NCBI GenBank assembly: GCA_030248215.1
Contig: JASANG010001532.1
Coordinates: 62,001 to 126,000, forward strand
Length of the DNA stretch: 64,000 nt
Direction: 5' to 3'
DNA from: Enoplolaimus lenunculus
Taxonomy: Eukaryota > Nematoda > Enoplea > Enoplida > Thoracostomopsidae
This document shows, piece after piece, positions 1 through 12,900 of the stretch. How positions within the stretch are numbered: position 1 is the stretch's first letter; every line of letters begins with the position of its first letter. Under the pieces are notes generated by a model. It did no database searches. It was not told the DNA's origin and worked only from the letters and a program-made list of their open reading frames with translations. The position numbers and the translations under genes were made by a program.

Positions 1-156
1 GACTACACAAATTGAGTCAAATTGGACTCAGCCAGAGTCAATTCGACTCACAGAGTCGCACGTTTGACTCTGGCCGAGTCGAATTTGACTCAGTTTTGTA
101 GTCCAGTAGGGCCTATTTCGGAAGAGAGTCAATTTGACTCACCATTTTTTGCAGTG
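1..156. repeat. Foldback MITE (AP-1-like family), right part
   Basis: Right portion of the palindromic element seen whole at 18029-18238. It is built from GAGTC/GACTC words and ends in CCATTTTTTGCAGTG followed by TA. The left end lies outside the window. Confidence 0.85.
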
Positions 157-931
157 TATTGCGTTGGTTGAAAGTTAGAATTGAACTGAATGTATGGTAT
201 TGTAGTCATATTTCGAGTTGTTAAAACGTCTCAATGTCCGTAAGCGTTATTTTTAGCGAAATCCTGAGAGAGATTGAGGGTCGTATACAACGGATCTAGA
301 GTGGATATAACTTGTTTTAAAATTCCTGAACACAAGCATAAAAGTCACTTTTATCAGGCTGAACGCAGATAGAAGAACCTACTGAATCCTCGATTTCAAC
401 TCGTTTACTGCGTTCAATCGCGAAAAACTTAAACAACAAAATCCTTGCGTTGTTGTAAAGCTTGTAAGTTTGTATTACTTTTAATACTACAAATCTACAG
501 TATATATTCAATATTCACCAAAGAAAGAGTATGCTTGACTCTTGTGAAAAATTATTCAACCCTTGTTTGAACGGAAAAAATGAATAAATGGAAATATAAA
601 TGAGTAGCGTTAAAAAGGTTACGCTTTCAAGCGTGATTCACAATTTTAAAACAGAGAATGTGGCTTAAAATAGGTTATTGTTTCCGAATGATGACCGTTT
701 AAGGACGGACGAATCCTGGGGGGTGGAATCGGTGCATCGCTCCTACCAGTCGTGTCGTGTTGAAGTTTCAACCGCTGTAAAAAGGGCAGTGACAAGGGAA
801 AAAACACACAAGCTTAAAAAGCACCGTTCTTAGCGGTATTGAAACATTCAAGAAACCCTTTAAAAATTATAACATTTTTAACCGAAAAAATAGTCTTTCA
901 CACTGGAAACCTTTGATTCGCTTCCATTTTT

Positions 932-1090
932 GGCCATAACAGGGCCGGAACAGTAGTCTAAGTATATTTTTAAGCCTAATCTCAAGCCTACGCCTAAGCC
1001 TAAGCCTAAGCAAAAAAGTTAGTATAAAGCTTAAACGGACTTTATGACAGCCCCGCAGAAAAACGATCCAGCCGTGTTCTATACATGGCC
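932..1090. mobile_element. TTAGGC-core hAT-type MITE
   Basis: Starts GGCCATAACAGGGCCGGAAC and ends GTGTTCTATACATGGCC, inverted ends of the family. The core is a run of CCTAAG units. Flanks (CCATTTTT and CATTTTAT) look like a worn 8-bp target duplication. Confidence 0.75.
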
Positions 1091-1224
1091 CATTTTATAA
1101 AACTACTGTCTGCTGTTTTGTTGTTAAAGTTTTCAAAAAATTTAACACAGTTTTAAAATGTTGTTTTCAATTTCAATTTGCAAAGTTTAAATTTGACCGT
1201 TTTTTATCGCGTTCAACCGTTGTA

Positions 1225-1396
1225 CTGTACTGACCCGAATAAGAAGGAGGGCAATAAGAAGGGTCCCTGTTTTGAGTCCCGATCAATAAGAGTCCGTATC
1301 CCTACAAACAGTCCGTAAGCGAATAACAAGGGGGGCTCCGTCTGGAGAGGCCAAATAAATATCAGCCCCTCCTCTTATTCGCGGGTCACCATACAG
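1225..1396. mobile_element. TA-flanked TIR element, internally deleted copy
   Basis: Starts CTGTACTGACCCGAATAAG and ends CTTATTCGCGGGTCACCATACAG, with TA on both sides. It is a short version of the roughly 440-bp family whose full copy is 15614-16055; the middle is missing. Confidence 0.75.
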
Positions 1397-1591
1397 TACT
1401 ATCGTTTATTTGTACACACAAAGAAAAACTGTTCAGTACAAATTATTATATGGCAGGAATTATGCCTATATTCCAGCTTAAAATTAAAACTCATTTCGTT
1501 CAAGAACGAATTCCATTTTTACGTCAAATTCAGCTGCAATTTTAGTTTAAAGTTAATTCGCATTGAGGATGCTTGTTTTTGCATGTCTACA

Positions 1592-1803
1592 CACTGCAAA
1601 AAATGGTGAGTCAGATTGACTCTCTCTGAAATAGGCTTTACGGGACTACTTACACAAACTGAGTGAAATTCGACTACGCCAGACTGAAATTCGACTCACT
1701 GAGTCGCGCATTTGACTCTAGCGGAGTCGAATTTGACTCAGTTTGTGTAGTCCCGTGGAGCCTATTTCGGAGAGAGTCAGATTGACTCACTATTTTTGCA
1801 GTG
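1592..1803. repeat. Foldback MITE (AP-1-like family)
   Basis: About 212 bp, close to a full-length palindrome. It starts CACTGCAAAAAATGGTGAGT and ends with the reverse complement of that end. TGAGTCA-like words recur through both arms. Confidence 0.85.
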
Positions 1804-3204
1804 CAGTCATTGAGGTTCGTTTGAAATTAAAATAATGGCTTGTCATTAAACTTGGCATTTGGCTATTTTGAATACAGTCAATTTGTTAGTGTTTTTAATA
1901 ATTCCGCTGTGTTTTTAGAAACAGGGCATATGTTTATATTTAGAGCAGGTGCACAACACTAAGCTTAATTGCCGACCTAAACGTGTACGTAAATCTAAGC
2001 CTAAACCTATAACATACCGAAATCGTATGACCTACAAGATGCTTTGAAACCATTCGAAGTCAAGCCAGGCAACAGAAATAGGGCATAAATGTTTTCATCA
2101 TAAATGAGCAGACCCCATGTTGAGTCCTGGAAGTTCGTGGTATGTTCTTTCCATAAGGAAATTGTCCCAGTTAACTTCTGGTTTCATATCTCACTATTAA
2201 ACACACATTTTAAAAATCAACGCAAATGAAAATTTTAAACGTAATTCGGGTCAATGTTTTGTACTTTGCACTCGGTAGACGTATTAATGAGAACATGAAA
2301 AAATTCCACAGATTTTTTTATATTTGGTATATGCAAAGATAACGTCAAAGGTTCGGGCTCTCAACCCCCGAGGAATTTCGTAAAAAACGGCATTTCCTTA
2401 TATAATATGACGTGCTGAGTTCTATAGTGCCATAGGCCTGCATACGTTCTGGTTCTCCGCCAAGATATAGTGTAAGTGTAAGGCAACACCTTAAACCTTA
2501 AAGCGAGACCATTAGTAATCATACTGTTGGTCTTGACCCTATAGTGGTCAACCTGGGCGTAACATTTGCCAACAGAACTGGTTTTAACCTACCAACCTAT
2601 CTCGTATATTGAGAGTGCTCCGAGCAGACACCTTTACTTGTATGCGAAAGAAAAAATTCTTCGCAAAAAAAGAAATATTCGTTTAACTCGAACCTGATCC
2701 TGTTGAAGTGGGCGGTGACGGTGAACGCCTTCCATCGGATCGTGCTGATTTTCAATTCGAAGTTGACTTTGAATCTCAGATGAAATTGAAAATATTCAAA
2801 CACGAATCGATGAACCATTTGAGCGAAAATATGGTTTTCACAAAGGGGGGGGGCTTTAACGATCGTAGAGTTTGCAAATGTGACTCGCGAGCAGAGCATC
2901 GGCACAACTTGAGCCCATTTCGTTCGACGAATATCTCTTCTGCAGTGTCCGGTGGGAGAAGCACAATTTCAACTTGGTGTGAATTTTGATGGACGGACAT
3001 TCGGTCTATAATTTGTGTTTTAAAGATGGATTTTTTGCGTTTATTTTAACAATATTATTTATTTTCAGGATCTGTGAACCTTTCGTCACAAAGTCATAAT
3101 ATATAAATACAATTATCGTATATAGGACAGCGTTTTTGTATCTTGTGCTGATAAAAAACGAATCGGACAGGTATAAATATTTACATGAGATCTCGTAAAA
3201 GGTA

Positions 3205-3464
3205 TAAGGAATACAAGGTTATACTTAGAATGTACTTTCAAACTTTAAGTACGCTTTAAAGTTTCGAACTCAAATTATTTGGTCCTGGAGTCATTTATGC
3301 GCTACAATTAGGGTTAATTGACATTTGTGGACTCTAATTAGGGTTTAGGGACTCTATCCCCTTATGGACTCTTATTAGGGATACGGACTCCAATTGATTC
3401 GGGCTCAAAATGGGGACCCCCCTCTCTCTTATTACCCCTCCCCCTCTTATTTAGGTCAATACAG
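3205..3464 (-). mobile_element. TA-flanked TIR element, partial, inverted
   Basis: Reverse-strand copy of the 15614-16055 family. It shares the series of dispersed 'ggactc' stretches (variants of GAGTCCGTATCCCTA and CTCCAGGACCAAATAA) and ends ACAG next to TA. The far end is not recognisable. Confidence 0.7.
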
Positions 3465-4556
3465 TATACACATATACACATATATTATAAATATATAATA
3501 TACATTAATATATAAGATATATACATAAGCAATTGGTGTGGTTGCCCCTAAATTAAAACTCACTTTGTGTTTTTGTATTTGAACCATACTAAACTATTTG
3601 TCGGTGATTTTTTTAATTGCCGTATACTAGGGGAGAGATAGGGTTATATACCCCTGTCAAAATTTCTGGATAAACAAGCAATAAAGGTCTTTTAACAGGG
3701 GGTTAGAATATTAGAATACCTTTTTATAGATTGTAGACTTCAGAAAACGTTTAAATTTTGATTGTCCCCTTCTGATGCGAAACCTTGGATACGCGCCTGA
3801 CTGTACAGCCCCAAGAACCGAATACGGCACTAGGTTGCAAGTAATCACTACCTTAAAATAATCCATTAACGAGGAATTGATTTTGAAGGCGACAAGACCA
3901 TTTGTATAGCGAGTCAACGAAACTTTTCGTAACATAGTTTTATTCTTGTCGATGAAAATTTCGACCACGGAGGGGCGAAGATGCCCGTCGACGAAGGGCG
4001 ATCCCCCCTTGCCATAGTTGCGGCCATGCCTCAAAAACTAAACGGCGGTTGGTGTAATGGTTAAATCTATTTTTATGCCACTGCAAGCCATGTCAATTAC
4101 TTTTAGTACTAAACTGTTTTTAGGCTTTTGTGTAGCTGTCAAAGTACCGAACAGGTCCTGTACATGTACATGGTATATTATTAAAGCTTTTAAGCAGATT
4201 TCTAGTAACAATTACACCTCTAAAATGCAGGGCCGGTTGCAAAGGGGCGGGCTTTTTAAAATTATTAAAACACCCCCTCTGAAGATTCCGGTACCGCGTG
4301 TGAATTATATATCAAAAACTACTACAGCTTTGAGGACTTTAGAATTCAAGTCAGGGTCCATATTGTATATGTAGCCAATATCATCAGCTGGTGATAGGTC
4401 TTGTAACTTTTGAACCATTAAACACGATTCCTCTATGTGACATTCTCTACTACTGTGGTGGATTTTCTACAACAGGTCGATGACACTTGGTGGGCGAAGT
4501 GAACGAGTTGCCAGACGTAGTTCTACATTTAAATTCACATGGCAAATCTTCAATTC

Positions 4557-4641
4557 ACCAGTCCGTAATCGAATAACAGGAAGGAATCCTCTGGAGAGGC
4601 GAAATAAATATCAGTTCCCCCTCTTATTCGGGTCACTACAG
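4557..4641 (+). mobile_element. TA-flanked TIR element, 3' fragment
   Basis: Matches only the last 85 bases of the 15614-16055 family, including CTCTGGAGAGGC, AAATAAATATCAG and the end TTATTCGGGTCACTACAG. Confidence 0.7.
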
Positions 4642-4835
4642 TATGTTTATGATTTGCCAAAACTTAAAGTGTACGGTGCATAAGGTAATGATCCAAAAGC
4701 ATGCTACAATAAAGGTATTATATTTTGTCAAAATTTTGGCATATTCAAATATTAATTTGGTGTTATTGCTATCTTGTCCAAAATGTATAAGCGATAGTTC
4801 AAACTGAAATGTTACGTATAAAATCTAAGGTCATA

Positions 4836-4885
4836 ATAATAATAATAACAACAACAACAATAATAATAATAATAATAACAATAAC

Positions 4886-4917
<32 letters not shown>
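4836..4917. repeat. AAT/AAC trinucleotide microsatellite
   Basis: Runs of AAT with blocks of AAC, read directly from the sequence. It translates to poly-tyrosine on the minus strand, but there is no gene there. Confidence 0.9.
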
Positions 4918-5624
4918 AGAAGACTATGGGAGTGGAAGCAGGGCCGCAGCATACGACCCAAAACGAAAGGGAGGCATACCTTTAATGGTACGATAGGATA
5001 AAAGAAGTATCGCGATCGAAGCGACCAACAAGCCATAATAGCAATTGTAATAATTTTATCAGGAAGGAATCTTACCATATTTCCCGTAAATTTTATTATG
5101 CTGCTGCACAAAAATGCCTGCCTTCAAAAATGTAAAGGGGACCGCCAGGTTTACCCAAATCATCTGTTGCGATACTGGACTGGAATAACGCCATTTTTTC
5201 AGCTATGAAACTATTTACAAGAGGTATTAATTGTAACCTATCGACAGCAACTTTTCTTTCCCGACGTATATTTTCACACTGCAGGAGTTGCCAACGTATT
5301 TTCAAATCATTTGAAACGTGTAGCATTTATACCTGTCTCATACACAGCTGAAATTTGATTATTTTTTTCGATTTTGAATCGTTTCAATATTATTTTAATA
5401 TGAAATATTGTTGTGGTAAAATTCGCTTGATGAAGTATTATGTCTCAATAAATTCTTTAAAAAATAATAAAAGAAATTTTCGTCAAATTTTCAAAAAATT
5501 TTTTTCTGTATCCATAAATCTTGATGGTGTACGGTTTCTGACCGGAAAGTATTAGACGTGAAAAACAACTTCGTACACATTACATAATTCGGTGGTTTGT
5601 ATACCATTGCGTTTTACAAGTGTG

Positions 5625-5820
5625 AACCGATGTATAGAACACGGCAGAAACAGTAGTTTAAGCGTACTCTTAAGCCTATGCCTGTTAGCCTAAGCCTAAG
5701 CATAAGCATAAAAATGAGCTTATACCTAAGTCTAAGCCTAAGAGTAAGCAAAAAATAGTCGAAAGTTTAAGCTTATTCTATTGCAGTCCCGAACAGAAAC
5801 GTTTCGCCCTTACATGGGCC
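5625..5820. mobile_element. TTAGGC-core hAT-type MITE, perfect 8-bp TSD
   Basis: Flanked by a perfect 8-bp duplication CAAGTGTG (5617-5624 and 5821-5828). The ends are degenerate GATGTATAGAAC and CCTTACATGGGCC; the core is CCTAAG units. The 8-bp duplication fits the hAT superfamily. Confidence 0.85.
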
Positions 5821-6347
5821 CAAGTGTGCAATAAATTCTGAAATCTCAATAGTCGAGGTTCCATAAAATTCTCAAGAAACTAAAAGAAACAGTTGCATTT
5901 TTACAGGTTTTACATTCAAAAAGCGTTTTCGCTGGCTATTCCAGCTAGCGAATAATTTGCTCTGACGGTTATTTCCTACTAAAAATCCTGGCCACGGCGT
6001 CTGCCTATATTCTCAATTTCTTATTTTTTTGCTCACAGGGTTTTTTATTCAATTGCTTAAAATTGATAAAGATTTCTTTACCTTTGGCAGCGTTTTTTTG
6101 AGTATTTTGTAGCGTTCTTCTGTGATTGCTTTGAGCAAAACTGTGATATTTTGAAAAAAATTAAATTTCTTTTATTGTTTTCAAAATGGAAAAAACTTTG
6201 TTGCTCCAGAATTAATGTTGCAGAATTAAGCTACTATACTGTTCACGAGTATTTATTGAAGCATTTGCTTTTGTCGCAATCATATAACAACAGAGATTGA
6301 AACTCATACACTTCAACCTAAACAGTCGGCCCCACGGTTCACAACCG

Positions 6348-6598
6348 AGCCAATGTAAAGAACAGGGGCCGAACAGTATTATAACCATATTCCTAAGTCT
6401 AAGTCTAGGCCTAATCCTAAAGAGTACGAACGGGCATATCTCAAGCCTAAGTCTAAGTCTAGGCGTAAGCCTAAAGCATAAGAATGAGCATATTCCTAAG
6501 CCTAAGCCTCAGCCAAGCAAAAAAATAGTCTAAAGCTTCATCATTACCCTTTTCTAGTACCACCGAAAAACGTTCCGCCCCTGATCTTTACATGGGCC
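6348..6598. mobile_element. TTAGGC-core hAT-type MITE
   Basis: Left end GCCAATGTAAAGAACAGG, right end CCTGATCTTTACATGGGCC. Flanks CACAACCG and CACAACGG agree at 7 of 8 bases. The core has several CCTAAG blocks separated by AAGAATGAGCATAT spacers. Confidence 0.85.
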
Positions 6599-6995
6599 CA
6601 CAACGGCAAAAGAATTAGCTACGAAAGGATAATGGTAACGCCTGCCTTCTTTACAAACATTTTATGGTTTACCACCGTCGACAAATTTAGCGATTGTATT
6701 AAAAGACGTTTAATATGTGAACAAAATCTGTCTTGCCCCCCTGACCAATTCTGACTGCACCATATGCTAGCGAACCGTGGTTGCAGACTTGAAAATAGCC
6801 AAAAATCTCAGATGTTTATAACTAATTAAAACCGTGTTTATTAGCTTCTTAACCAACGTTAAATGTTCCTAAATCTGTTACAGCCAGCTGCAGCTAACTC
6901 TCAGATCATCCTTATTTTATGAATTATAATTGTTTTTTAGATTCATTCAAAAATTACTTAAAATCTATATTTTATAAATTGTAATCTTTAGTAAA

Positions 6996-9900
6996 ATGTT
7001 CTCAACGCCGTTACGATCAATCAGTTCAACTCTGTGCTCAACCATTTTGCAGCTAATTGTTGCGCTGTCATTGCGAGGCGGCTCGCTAGCTCGGGCTGAA
7101 GTTTTCACAGCAATGGCTGATATGGAAGCCCTTTTAAACGCCGAGCGGGACGTTGTTTCTGTGATTGATAATTATGTTGAAGCTGAGCTTGCACGACTTA
7201 AACGATTACAAGAGTGAGCCAAGAAGCTTTGGTCACTTTTTTGCAAATAATTAGTTCCTCTTGTGCGCCTATCCTGCAACAGTAAAGCTTACAACTAATA
7301 CGCGTAGTGTTCAGGCTAATTTCTAGGCTTAGACAGCGTCTTAGTCTCCGTGTAAGGCTTCTCTTTAACCCTTTTACTCATAGAGTATACTATGAGCAAC
7401 TAAGTAAATAATGTACGAGCAATACACACACTGTGAGCAGTGTTCACCATTTATAACATATATGCGCAGTGCAAAATCTCCACAAGACGTGAGAGCCTAC
7501 TCGGGCTCGAGCGTCAAGCTCCTATAGCTCAGTGGTCATCGTAAACGCCTCCCACCTGTGAGACTGGGGATTGAATCCTACCGTGAAATTACATCTCATA
7601 TGAAATTGAAAATATTCTTGTGAGAAAGGGTTAATGAAAAAATTCTCACCTAGTATCTTTAAAAGCTTAATCAAAATTGATTTAAACGTAAGCTAATCCA
7701 GCAACATTACACTAACTTTTAAGATAAACTAAACTAACTGGTAGGTTTACGCTTAAACTCAAAGATATACATATTTTTAAGCTAAATATATTGAATTTTT
7801 AAATTCGTATAATTTTTGGGCTGAACTTACTTGTTACTTAGACCAAAAACAAGTTTAACTTTTTAATCTCGTGTTAAATTTAAAATATTTTAGTGTTGTT
7901 AAGTTAAACTTACAATTACAGTTTAGTTCAGTCCGCCCAGCCATTTAAGTTTCAGTTAAGTTCATGCTTAAGCTATAATTTACGTTTATGCTTTTTAGAA
8001 AGTTAGATAAGTCTTTTCGTGAAAATAAGCATAAGTCAAGCATAAGTCTAAGCCAAAGCAAGTGAGGGAATCGTGTACAAAAGCCAAAAATCTGTTTCTC
8101 CTTAACAATATTTATTAAATAAGCAAATTGATCTGTAAACAACCTGTTGTGTTTACAATTGCGCAGGACACACAGACATATCTTTGCTACACTCTTGTGC
8201 TGTACCTTTATTAGACAACTAAATTTTTTAATCAGATGCTATTTGATTTAGTTATAAGAACGAAATTACAATTTAAACAGACTCCTATCCAACGGACGGC
8301 AAGGTGGCTCAGTAGTACACACAAAAACTTTTGTTTCTCCATAAACGAAGTATCAACCCCGCTTGTAAGTAATCTGAAATCCCTTGTGAGCGTTTTAGTC
8401 AAAACCTTTTGACCCCTCTAACATTTAGAGAGAGCGGGCTACGAGCTTGAATTTAAACGTTTGAATTAATTTTCATCTTGTTTTAGGTTTGCTCTTGAAT
8501 ATCAAACGAGAAATAGAGATGTTGTTAAAGAAGGCGTTGAATCGATATCGAATCCAGTTGGATCGTACTTGTTCATTAAACGACTTTCAACCGATTGGGG
8601 ATATATGGAATCGTTAATGCGAAGCAATAATGCTGAAAGTAAGTTCTGCCCAAATCCTGGTTCAGGATTTTTGAATTTGGACAAGAAACTTTTTCCTACG
8701 CTGAAATTGTAGGTCCATGTAAAGATCAGGAACGGAAAACATTTTTCTGCAGGACTGCCATAGTGTATGCTTAAGCTTTTAATTATATATATTTTGCATA
8801 GGCTTAGATATAAGTTCATTGTTACGCTTAGCCTTAGGCTTAGGAATATGCTTATACCAATGTTACGGCCGTGTTCCGTAATTGGCCAAATTATATAATT
8901 TTGTGGGTACGGCTCCCATTGGAGCTGGCTCGTGCTGAAAACTTTGCAACACAAATTGTTCATCAGATGCTCACAATGCGTTTTCACAGCTAAACACTTG
9001 CAGCGATCATTTAGGCTTTAGGCTTAGGTGTAAACTCATTATTACGCTTAGGCTTAGGCTTAGGAATACGATCATGCTACTTAGGGATGGGCATCGGATG
9101 CATACAATTATATAAATAGTGATTTATTATGCAACTGCTTCAATAGCGCTGGGTATTCGGTTTAGAAGATTGCTACTGACTAATAAAGACTTGCATTGGC
9201 CACCTGAGATTGAGTTGATTTGGTGTGTCTCCGTCTGATTTAAAACATTGCAACAGAGATTCTATCGAATCTCACCCTTCCCTCGAACTATATATACATG
9301 AATCGTTTTACGTTCCAAAAAGAAAGTACCACATTATTGCTACTATTACGGCCCTGTTCTATACATCGGCCAAACCAGGACGGTGCATAGGTTTTACAAA
9401 TATAAAAATTTGTACATCGCGGTGTGTTTGTGAAATTACGCTTTTAGTATCGTCAATGTTTTCACAAAATTTACAGGTTTCGATACTCTGTATACCTATA
9501 GTATTTCGTTTTATTTTTAATTTTATTTTCAGCATTTATCTCGAACATCACTGATACTCGAACGCATAGTCACGTCAAATTTCCAGGAATCGAAGATTTA
9601 AGCGGTGCTGCAGTCGCGTTACTGCGCCTACAAGACACGTATCGCTTGGCGACAAAAGATATTGCCGACGGCAAAATTGACGGAGCAAAACAGACGAAAG
9701 AACTGTCAGGTGAGACTTGTATTTTTTCAAAGTTTTGTCTAAAATTCATAATCAAATTTCATAGTTTTATTTTTAGCCGACTTTTTCTTATCGTTAGGTT
9801 CTCTATAAGCCGAGCAGAATTCCAATCATGAGCGGTAGTCTATTCTTGAAATTTAGTTCATTTTATACCTAAATTACGAGCCTAAACCTACCCAAGTGAA

Positions 9901-12900
9901 AACACAAGCCTAAGGGTTCGAAGTATTTGCTAACATCAGCTTTAATCTGTCAAAGTTTTAGTTGTCAATTGCCCTAGTCAGCCAGGCCCATGATGAAATT
10001 GATAAGTCAAGGTTTATGCAAGTTACCTAATTGTATGCGTCGTGTACTATCGTTCGTGCACAGAATGTACCTGGTTGCATACTCTTATTAGCCTTTGTTT
10101 ACGTTTAGGGAAATCGCATTTATAAGCGGACTGCTTGTAAGTGGATTTTGGAAAGGCTATAGAGAAATTTTGGTTATGTTCAGTTTTAGCCCTACACTGC
10201 AAGAAATAGTGACTCAAATTGACTCTGTCCGAAATAGGCTTTTCCGGACTACACAAACTAAGTCAAATTCGACTCCGCCAGAGTCAAATTCGACTCATTG
10301 AGCTATTCGGATGAAGTCAATTTGACTCGCCATTTTTGTAGCGTATCTTCAATGCGATACGATTTGAGATTAAGATTAGGCTTAGGCTTAGGAATATGTA
10401 CAGACGCACAGCGCATACCAAACAAATTTCGTTTACAAATTATTATGCTACACCATGCAGTAATTCACGTGCGTCGGCAGAAGACCACGGACGGCACCGA
10501 ACGGCATTGCAATAGTCCAACAGTATATAACGCCACCACCCTCAGTGGCGGATCCAGGATCTCAAAATGGAAGGGGCCAAAATTTCACAGGTAATAAACT
10601 TACTTTTGACCCATACACAAACCACGAACTATTGTCACAAAATTGCAATAGAATTTTTGTTGAGATGCTGTCGGGGGGGGGGGGGCACGGCCGGGGTGCC
10701 CCCCATGGATCCGCCATTGGCCACCCTACTGAGCCAAAACAGGTTAAGCGATTGTTTGTAAATGGTTTTTGTCAATTTTTCTAGCTCATGATTGTTTTGA
10801 ATTGGGTCGGGTCGCTTACAAAGACAACGATTTTTATCATACGTTAATGTGGATGCAAGAAGCATCGAATCGCGAGCAACAAGAAAATCCGCCCACTGCA
10901 AACCGCATTGAAATCTTAGAATATCTGGCATACGCAATGTATCAGCAGGGAAATATTAAACACGCGTATAATTTAACCAAAGAATTGTATTCGTTAGGTA
11001 AATTGCTTGGGGTTTTTTGGCTCATGTAAAGATCAGGAACGAAACGTTTTTATCTGCGGGACTACAATAGAGTACGCTTAAGCTTTAGACTAATTTGCTT
11101 TCTTAGGCTTTAGACTTAAGTGTAAACTCATTCTTGATACGCTTAGGGGTAGGCTTTGGCTTTTGTTTAGAAATATGCTTATACTATTGTTACAACCATG
11201 GTCTATACATCAGCCGTGGTTTGAACCTCGCAAATTGACTGGGGAACTCGATAGGATTAAGCTAATCAATAATTTTTGTTACGCAACACTTTTTTGATAG
11301 TTTAGTATTGCAAAAGAATACTATTTTGGCTTTACTCGTGAGAACAAAATTAACCCCTTCCCACATTGAGTTGCCTAAAGGCAACTCAGCGCAGTGTATA
11401 CACAATAAATTATATATATCGGACCGCGTTTAACAATTGCAACACGTATACATAGTACTTAATCACCACAAGACGTAAGAGCCCCGTCGGGCTCGAGCGT
11501 CAAGCTCCTATAGCTGAGCGGTGATGGTATACGCCTCCCACTCCAATCACTGGAGTTCGAATCCTAGCATAAAAGTAGGTCTCAGGCGAAATAGAAAATA
11601 TTCAAATGAGAAAGGGATTTTCAATCCTTCACTGAGCTCAGAAGACTAATCGCAAGCTAAAAGCATACGCCGAAGCCTAAACATAAGTCGAATGTGGCAC
11701 AAATTTTTAGGCTAACATTAAAAGCCAGTATTCTCAGATGTGTTGAGTACCTATCACCAGTTAGGTTTTCAAACAAACGAACTATAGCATCTCCAGAACT
11801 TATACTTCCCATCGATGTAGATTGATTCAAGGGTTAAAAAATGCGCTTAACTTCGGCCGTCATCGTTCTCTGGTTCTGTCGATTTAATAATAGCTGCTAC
11901 ACACATTTGAGAATACGGGCATAAGCTTTAGTCAGAATGTAATCAAACTTTATTTAGACGCGTTAGCCAATAGCAAACACTAATGGCTCCTGCGAATTCA
12001 GTTCGAGTTACCTGTTTGCTTAATGTGAGTTTGCTGTTTTACGCTCTGTTTCAGCACCAGACCATCCACGCGCCGTGGGAAATCTACAATTTTATCAAGA
12101 CGAACTTGCAAAACAGTTTGGACCTCAATTCAGTGAATCCATTGAACCGCTCGTGACTGAAAGCGAAAACGAAACAAGAGTTAAAAATTTACGATTTGAT
12201 CCGGGCAATATTCATCAACGAGATATGTACGAAGCGCTGTGTCGTGGAGAACATCCGCCGGTAACGTTTCCCATAATTATTTGCTTGGTTTAGACGCCCG
12301 TATTTTCAAATATGTGTAGCAATTATTATTAATACTATAGTTAGTGTGAGGTCATGCGAATTTAGAACCGTCCAATGCGGAAAATTTGCTCAACCTAATT
12401 ACCAACTTATAATAGCTGCTGTGCACATTTGAAAGCGCGGGCCGATTTCTGAGTTTAGGCACAACTCCCCCCACCCTTGAGCGGTTCCATCCCACTTGCG
12501 AGCCGAGTTCTCCATGGACCACAGTGCGGCTTGTTAGGTCTCCATAATCCTTTTCATACCTTTCTTCCTGAGCAAGATTTATTTTACCATCCGAGATCCG
12601 AACCCAAGTATATGGAGTTATAAATCGCTCAAAACAGACCACTGTGCCAGCGTGCGTTCGTCTATCGAAACAACGAAAATCCGTGCTGAAACTGTTATAT
12701 AAGCATTTTAATTCAATTGGAATTGTTTAGTGTGCAGTTATTGTAACGCAGATTGCAATTTTAATTCTTGCGTAATACGTTTGCAATGTTGGCTGAAGAG
12801 AAGATGTATATGTGGGTCATCCGAGAAAAGTATACTTCTTATTAATTTAAAATACGAAATTTACAAAATGAAAAACCAACAACAAATTAATGATTCCTGA

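Larger units (their letters stand above)
1..6995. other. Gene-free 5' region, repeat-filled
   Basis: No exon chain or recognisable protein was found here. The stretch holds an AP-1-like foldback element cut by the window edge (1-156) and a full one (1592-1803), TTAGGC-core hAT-type elements (932-1090, 5625-5820, 6348-6598), TA-flanked elements (1225-1396, 3205-3464, 4557-4641), an AT tract (about 3466-3530) and an AAT/AAC tract (4836-4917). Open frames of 60-110 codons on both strands at 2597-3000, 3711-4034 and 5096-5326 show no family motif and no splice partners, so I did not call them genes. Confidence 0.7.

Noticed and set aside
2597-3000. Overlapping open frames on both strands, some with plausible residue mix
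   Set aside because: No known motif, no acceptor or donor that extends them, and a G-run lies in the middle; at most an old gene fragment.
5096-5326. Minus-strand frame rich in charged residues (RRERKVAVDRLQ)
   Set aside because: A stop sits just before its ATG and no neighbouring exon fits; no family recognised.
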